From positions 1 through 10,905 of the forward strand of contig CAZKUN010000289.1 of the NCBI GenBank assembly GCA_964555935.1: DNA of 10,905 nt. The letters are read 5' to 3'. A program made the translations under genes and the position numbers. The stretch's first letter is position 1; each line of letters starts with the position of its first letter. This document shows, piece by piece, positions 9,101-10,905 of this stretch. The notes beneath the pieces are model-generated. The model did no database searches and was not told the DNA's origin. It saw only the letters and a list, made by a program, of their open reading frames with translations. The DNA is from CAZKUN01 sp964555935 (GTDB taxonomy: Bacteria > Armatimonadota > Zipacnadia > Zipacnadales > VGFC01).

Positions 9101-9487
9101 TCCCTGCGTGCGGTCAGCCACGGTGCGGAAACTCTCACCATCCCTGGAGATCGCGATGCGATAGTTGTAGGCCCGGGGATCGATGTCCAGCAGCAGGAGC
9201 TCAATCTTGTTGATCGTCTGCTCCTGCGCGAGCGTCACCAGGAGCGGCACATCGAAGCGTGCGAAGGCATAGCCGTGATGCGGGCCGTAATCGACGACGT
9301 CCTCATCGTTGACGACCATCGGCTTGCCGGCGCTGCCCGAGGCACTGCGGGGACCCGACACAGTGGCCCCGGCCTTGGCCGAGGCGAAGTTGACGGGGGC
9401 AGCATCCGACGCAGACTGACCCGACGCAGCCAGCCCACCAGCGACTACGAGCAACAGCACAACGGCGGACAGATTGCTTCTGAACAT
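6101..9487 (-). CDS. Secreted discoidin-like / Asp-rich calcium-loop / DUF4861 protein
   Basis: A 1128-residue protein with a clear signal peptide (1-24: MFRSNLSAVVLLLVVAGGLA, then ASGQ). Residues about 30-170 resemble an F5/8 type C (discoidin) domain (INKIELLLLDIDP, YNYRIAISRDGESF, CRSIRVTF, YHVVELAAY), which usually binds glycans. Residues about 228-600 carry Asp-rich loops like calcium-binding D-x-D-x-D-G repeats: around 229-237, 259-276, 292-303, 385-391, 413-418, 567-573, 580-589 and 594-599. Residues about 745-1100 match DUF4861 (VPVSIDNSGG, WESTLGAYRSYYGQF, GVNYHQETEWGIDALHVG), a beta-rich domain common near polysaccharide lyases and uronyl hydrolases; its reaction is not established. 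The ATG at 9529 adds 14 residues and is unlikely: it has no ribosome site, while AGGAGG sits 10 bases before the ATG at 9487. It is convergent with the gene ending at 5920, 180 bases away. Likely role: extracytoplasmic binding or processing of a uronate-rich polysaccharide (inferred). Confidence 0.9.
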   Translation of the reverse strand: MFRSNLSAVVLLLVVAGGLAASGQSASDAAPVNFASAKAGATVSGPRSASGSAGKPMVVNDEDVVDYGPHHGYAFARFDVPLLVTLAQEQTINKIELLLLDIDPRAYNYRIAISRDGESFRTVADRTQGAHRGWQTHVFEAAPCRSIRVTFTDGTMSAGSYHVVELAAYHQEDPSQPSPLVPRREEIGAGKAAAGQALFQRVFGEAAKLDPALVDEVKALPPGQRLFIDGDDDGKNDEVWFMDTATRHTIRPMLVRAVDEDGDLDQDQRPDLDSDLYVVDWHADGYVDAVLDYEDEDGDNDVDTMMRCTWVPKLPLGGKPGLRANWARDDGDDNLLQFDVNWGYMQGLCQYRCHFSGDESFTTLLLPEGADEWMSAWENPFLFFDKDRDGASEVALRIEGLNDSVRVLRYSFDADGDAWGRRPYDYDFSVSAYSEGGPDGGNVKLTDEVADGFELRGIPVHRVLRRDVAEDFVREAPWGRTCLAWDEMNANTETNVEHDPNERWEGLIAHGSENFPRVGGPPCSALNKRYEVTSAPARPLRLYYDPTDHRLHLRGAAGVEGWIHVDYDLDGKADAKYIYLDDDGDGILDRRQIDLDADGKPEFDWEMTGKGVRHFKLEYGAISAFYTDELAEVLKDSQRFIDAARAGLGDRPEEPDAVETFFLTKLESWHPLEKLGRRMRSTPAGARYYVDLVRDRLLHALKQEFGQHASWQEVEAAYAGGAYATAAEVVLAKLVPDAKPVAPERFLSFTHRVPVSIDNSGGLQRENWPVALPVDALRELAADFSPDNCAVVAPNRWIDWREVPHQVDALGGTELTFLADIPANTTATWYVYYAPTGTRNKDFPPRTGVGAEWDPDKANVGWESTLGAYRSYYGQFDFFGKHAYKHSRRVERLIYPLQNGVNYHQETEWGIDALHVGETSGLGGLTLYVGDREYPVQNPAGKGGVKFTKRVLFAGPIRAAVEITAANVIAAKPDLTARMVCIIYAEHQESEVRVSVTGAEQSVLLAPGLIKLPREQRFTDRPLGCLGTWGHQQHVIGDVGMALIVPPDRLKDVVELDGETRLKCEIPDGTLRYWVIGDWRQGRRFPVAPTVTNWRREIGALAGLLHRDARVTIGRAETAGGVRQGRED

Positions 9488-9497
9488 GGGTAGAAGT

Positions 9498-9512
9498 CCT
9501 CCTTTTCCTCCT
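9498..9512 (-). promoter_or_regulatory. Double Shine-Dalgarno site that fixes the start at 9487
   Basis: Two AGGAGG sequences lie in tandem on the minus strand (9507-9512 and 9498-9503). The second is 10 bases from the ATG at 9487. Both are downstream of the other possible ATG at 9529, so only the 9487 start can use them. It also begins directly with the signal peptide. Confidence 0.8.
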
Positions 9513-9588
9513 TGGTCCGCTGAGCACATCGGAACTCGAACTCACCCACGTCTGGCAGATCGGCACGCGCGCCCTCCCGGGGGCGAGG

Positions 9589-9705
9589 TCAGCGTGCCTC
9601 AAAGAACGGCTCCGCCACAAGGAGCGTTGTCGTCACGCTCTTCCTGTTGAACTTCTCGATGTTGAGCGTACCCGCGCGCCCACCCTCGGGACAGACGAAC
9701 GACAT
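9589..9705 (-). pseudogene. Probable C-terminal remnant of a lost gene (38 codons)
   Basis: The frame reads MSFVCPEGGR, AGTLNIEKFN, RKSVTTTLLV, AEPFFEAR and stops at 9589. It looks more like real protein than anything else in this spacer: balanced composition, alternating hydrophobic strands as at the end of a beta-sandwich, and mostly G or C at third positions. Its ATG touches GGAG with no spacing, so it is not a convincing independent start. The frame is open upstream only to a stop near 9746. In the adjacent minus-strand frame a run of six C (9723-9728 on the plus strand) lies just upstream; adding one C would join that frame (GMGNLELAPP) to this one (HRRLEMSFVC). It therefore resembles the tail of a frameshifted or truncated gene. 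It may instead be a real small peptide. No family recognised. Confidence 0.35.
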
Positions 9706-9707
9706 CT

Positions 9708-9740
9708 CCAGCCGACGGCGATGGGGGGAGCGAGTTCCAG
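9708..9740. repeat. 33-bp dispersed repeat, copy 2
   Basis: Same orientation as copy 1 at 3327-3359, 28 of 33 bases identical. Minus-strand reading gives LELAPPIAVGW in both. Here the frame is open on both sides (minus frame 9938-9633, 101 codons), while in copy 1 it stops directly after the last residue. It ends three bases upstream of the ATG of the 38-codon remnant. No inverted ends or target duplication are visible, so it is not recognisable as an insertion sequence. Confidence 0.55.
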
Positions 9741-10101
9741 GTTACCCATCCCAATGGCTTCCGGGGCATAGCTCGGACCAGGAACGTGGGGGCTACCATT
9801 CGTGTCCCCCCGGCGAGCGTCGAGATGCAGCCGAAAGCCGGGGGATGCCCCAATAACCGCCGAATACAAGAGACACGAACACCACCAGGCCCGGGTCTCA
9901 GATTCCCCCAAATCCATGGACGATGGGTTTCCGGACACTACGCTCTACGGGCGATGGCGGTCGTCGCCAGGCAACTGAGGGTGACAATGGATGCCATACT
10001 CGCCTGGTGTTCTATGTGACACTCATTCTTCGCCCTCGCGTGCTCTTGCGGTCATTGTCCCGCCGGCGCGCCCGTAACTTGGGGATCGGTCGGCGATCGC
10101 A
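9741..10101. other. Spacer between two minus-strand genes
   Basis: No supported gene. Minus-strand frames entering from about 9938 read through to copy 2 of the repeat but have no ribosome site or recognisable motif and may be decayed coding sequence. Just past the stop at 10102 there is a short hairpin, GATCG with CGATC around a 5-base loop (about 10084-10098), without a T tract, so it is a poor terminator. No convincing promoter for the gene at 9487 was found. Confidence 0.4.
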
Positions 10102-10905
10102 TCAAGGCTGCACCCGAAGACGGTGATCGCTGGTCAAGCCTGAAGCCAGTTCGGCCACGCGGATCGTCCATTGGCCGGCCGTGTCGTTGCCGGCCAGATC
10201 GAAGGTGACCGAGGCCATTCCATCTGGCGCCGCGTAGTAGCCGCTCAACTCCGCTTCGCGCTGCTCGGGGTCGAGCAGTTGAACGTGTAAGGGGATGACC
10301 GCGTCAACGGGCTCGCCGCTCTCATCGCCGACGGTGACCTTCACCTCAACCCGCGCGCCCAGGCGTGCCGATTTCGGCGCGTCGATCAGGACGTCGGCAA
10401 TAGGCTGATCGGTGATCATGAACAGCTTGCCGCTGCCAGGCCCCATCGATACGTCAAGGTGAATGCCTCCCTGAGTCTGCTTTGTCTCGACCAGCCCGCG
10501 GGCGACCAGATCATACACGTGCCCGCCCTCGCGCCTGACAGTGATCGTCGCCTCGCTGGGCAGGCCCTTCTCCATGACCTTGCCATGGTGGCCGACATAA
10601 TCACCGAAGGCGCGCTTGTCATTGACCAAGAACAGGTAGTCGGTCGAGCCGTACTGACGGAAGCGCGGGACGACGTCGGGGTCCGACGTCTCGCCGTAGC
10701 GCTGGTAGAAGTCGTCAAGCTGCCCGCGCAGCTCGGCCGCCGCGTTCTGAAGATCCGCCTTGGCCTGGTCGGCCTTCTTGCCCTGTCGCGTCATGCTCTG
10801 GACGTGGATGTCGGTCAGGATGCCGGGAGCGAGGTTCTCGTCAGCGATGATGATGCCGCCGCGCTGCTGGAACGCCGTGATCTTCTCGGCCACGGATCGC
10901 GGCAG
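10102..10905 (-). CDS. C-terminal part of a GATase-like / Ig-like glycosidase-associated protein (partial)
   Basis: The frame is open to the window edge, so the N-terminus is missing; 267 residues are visible. The first visible segment, with FQQRGGIIIADENLAPG, is the end of a Rossmann-like class I glutamine amidotransferase fold of the kind found in beta-galactosidase trimerisation domains. A charged linker with helix follows (KKADQAKADLQNAAAELRGQ), then a beta-sandwich beginning YLFLVNDKRAFGDY and including GHVYDLVARGLVET and GSGKLFMITDQPI, like C-terminal domains of large glycosidase-type proteins. The final about 90 residues (from SARLGARVEVKVTVGD) look like an Ig-like or alpha-2-macroglobulin-type repeat ending in SDHRLRVQP. 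The GTG near 10893 is internal, not a start. It is transcribed in the same direction as the DUF4861 gene but 614 bases separate them, so they are probably separate units. The enzyme activity cannot be told from this part. Confidence 0.82.
   Translation of the reverse strand: MPRSVAEKITAFQQRGGIIIADENLAPGILTDIHVQSMTRQGKKADQAKADLQNAAAELRGQLDDFYQRYGETSDPDVVPRFRQYGSTDYLFLVNDKRAFGDYVGHHGKVMEKGLPSEATITVRREGGHVYDLVARGLVETKQTQGGIHLDVSMGPGSGKLFMITDQPIADVLIDAPKSARLGARVEVKVTVGDESGEPVDAVIPLHVQLLDPEQREAELSGYYAAPDGMASVTFDLAGNDTAGQWTIRVAELASGLTSDHRLRVQP

Noticed and set aside
9570..9585. CGCCC/GGGCG hairpin just past the 38-codon remnant
   Set aside because: Five base pairs in GC-rich DNA without a T tract; expected by chance.
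9530..9610. T-loop-like GAGTTCGAGTTC on the minus strand, suggestive of a tRNA
   Set aside because: The flanking bases do not form a T stem and no matching acceptor, D or anticodon arms could be built.

Overview
The window is high-GC, densely coding bacterial DNA from what looks like a free-living degrader of complex glycans. The recognisable families (a DUF4838 protein with an alpha-glucuronidase-like N-terminal part, a discoidin-like plus DUF4861 protein, a TIM-barrel glycosidase-like protein, and a GATase-like/Ig-like protein) are typical of Planctomycetota, Lentisphaerota, Armatimonadota and similar environmental lineages. I infer the organism type from these families and the base composition only; no taxonomic marker gene is present.

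Layout. (1) 67-3013, plus strand: a signal-peptide beta-rich protein (67-780), then a DUF4838 protein (761-3013) in the next frame. They meet at a run of eight C residues. Removing one C gives a single secreted protein of about 980 residues, so this is probably one gene broken by a frameshift or a homopolymer error. (2) 3014-3997: about 1 kb without a convincing gene. It holds a terminator-like hairpin, one copy of a 33-bp dispersed repeat and an imperfect inverted repeat. (3) 3998-5920, plus strand: a 640-residue TIM-barrel glycosidase-like protein with a GTG start and no signal peptide. (4) 5921-6100: a short gap between convergent genes. (5) 9487-6101, minus strand: a 1128-residue secreted protein with a discoidin-like domain, several Asp-rich calcium-loop-like segments and a C-terminal DUF4861 domain. 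(6) 9488-10101: a spacer with a 38-codon minus-strand fragment that looks like the end of a lost gene, and the second copy of the 33-bp repeat. (7) 10905-10102, minus strand: the C-terminal part of a large protein that continues beyond the window.

How the genes may work together. Three of the four complete or nearly complete products look like carbohydrate-active or carbohydrate-binding proteins, and two have export signals. The window therefore reads as part of a loosely organised polysaccharide-degradation region, possibly for uronic-acid-containing glycans, with extracytoplasmic attack and some intracellular processing. The substrate is inferred, not shown. There is no transporter, regulator, mobile-element gene, tRNA, rRNA or CRISPR array. 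I found no clear new defence or mobile system. The most notable signals are the C8 frameshift junction and the two 33-bp repeats, which differ only at positions spaced by multiples of three.
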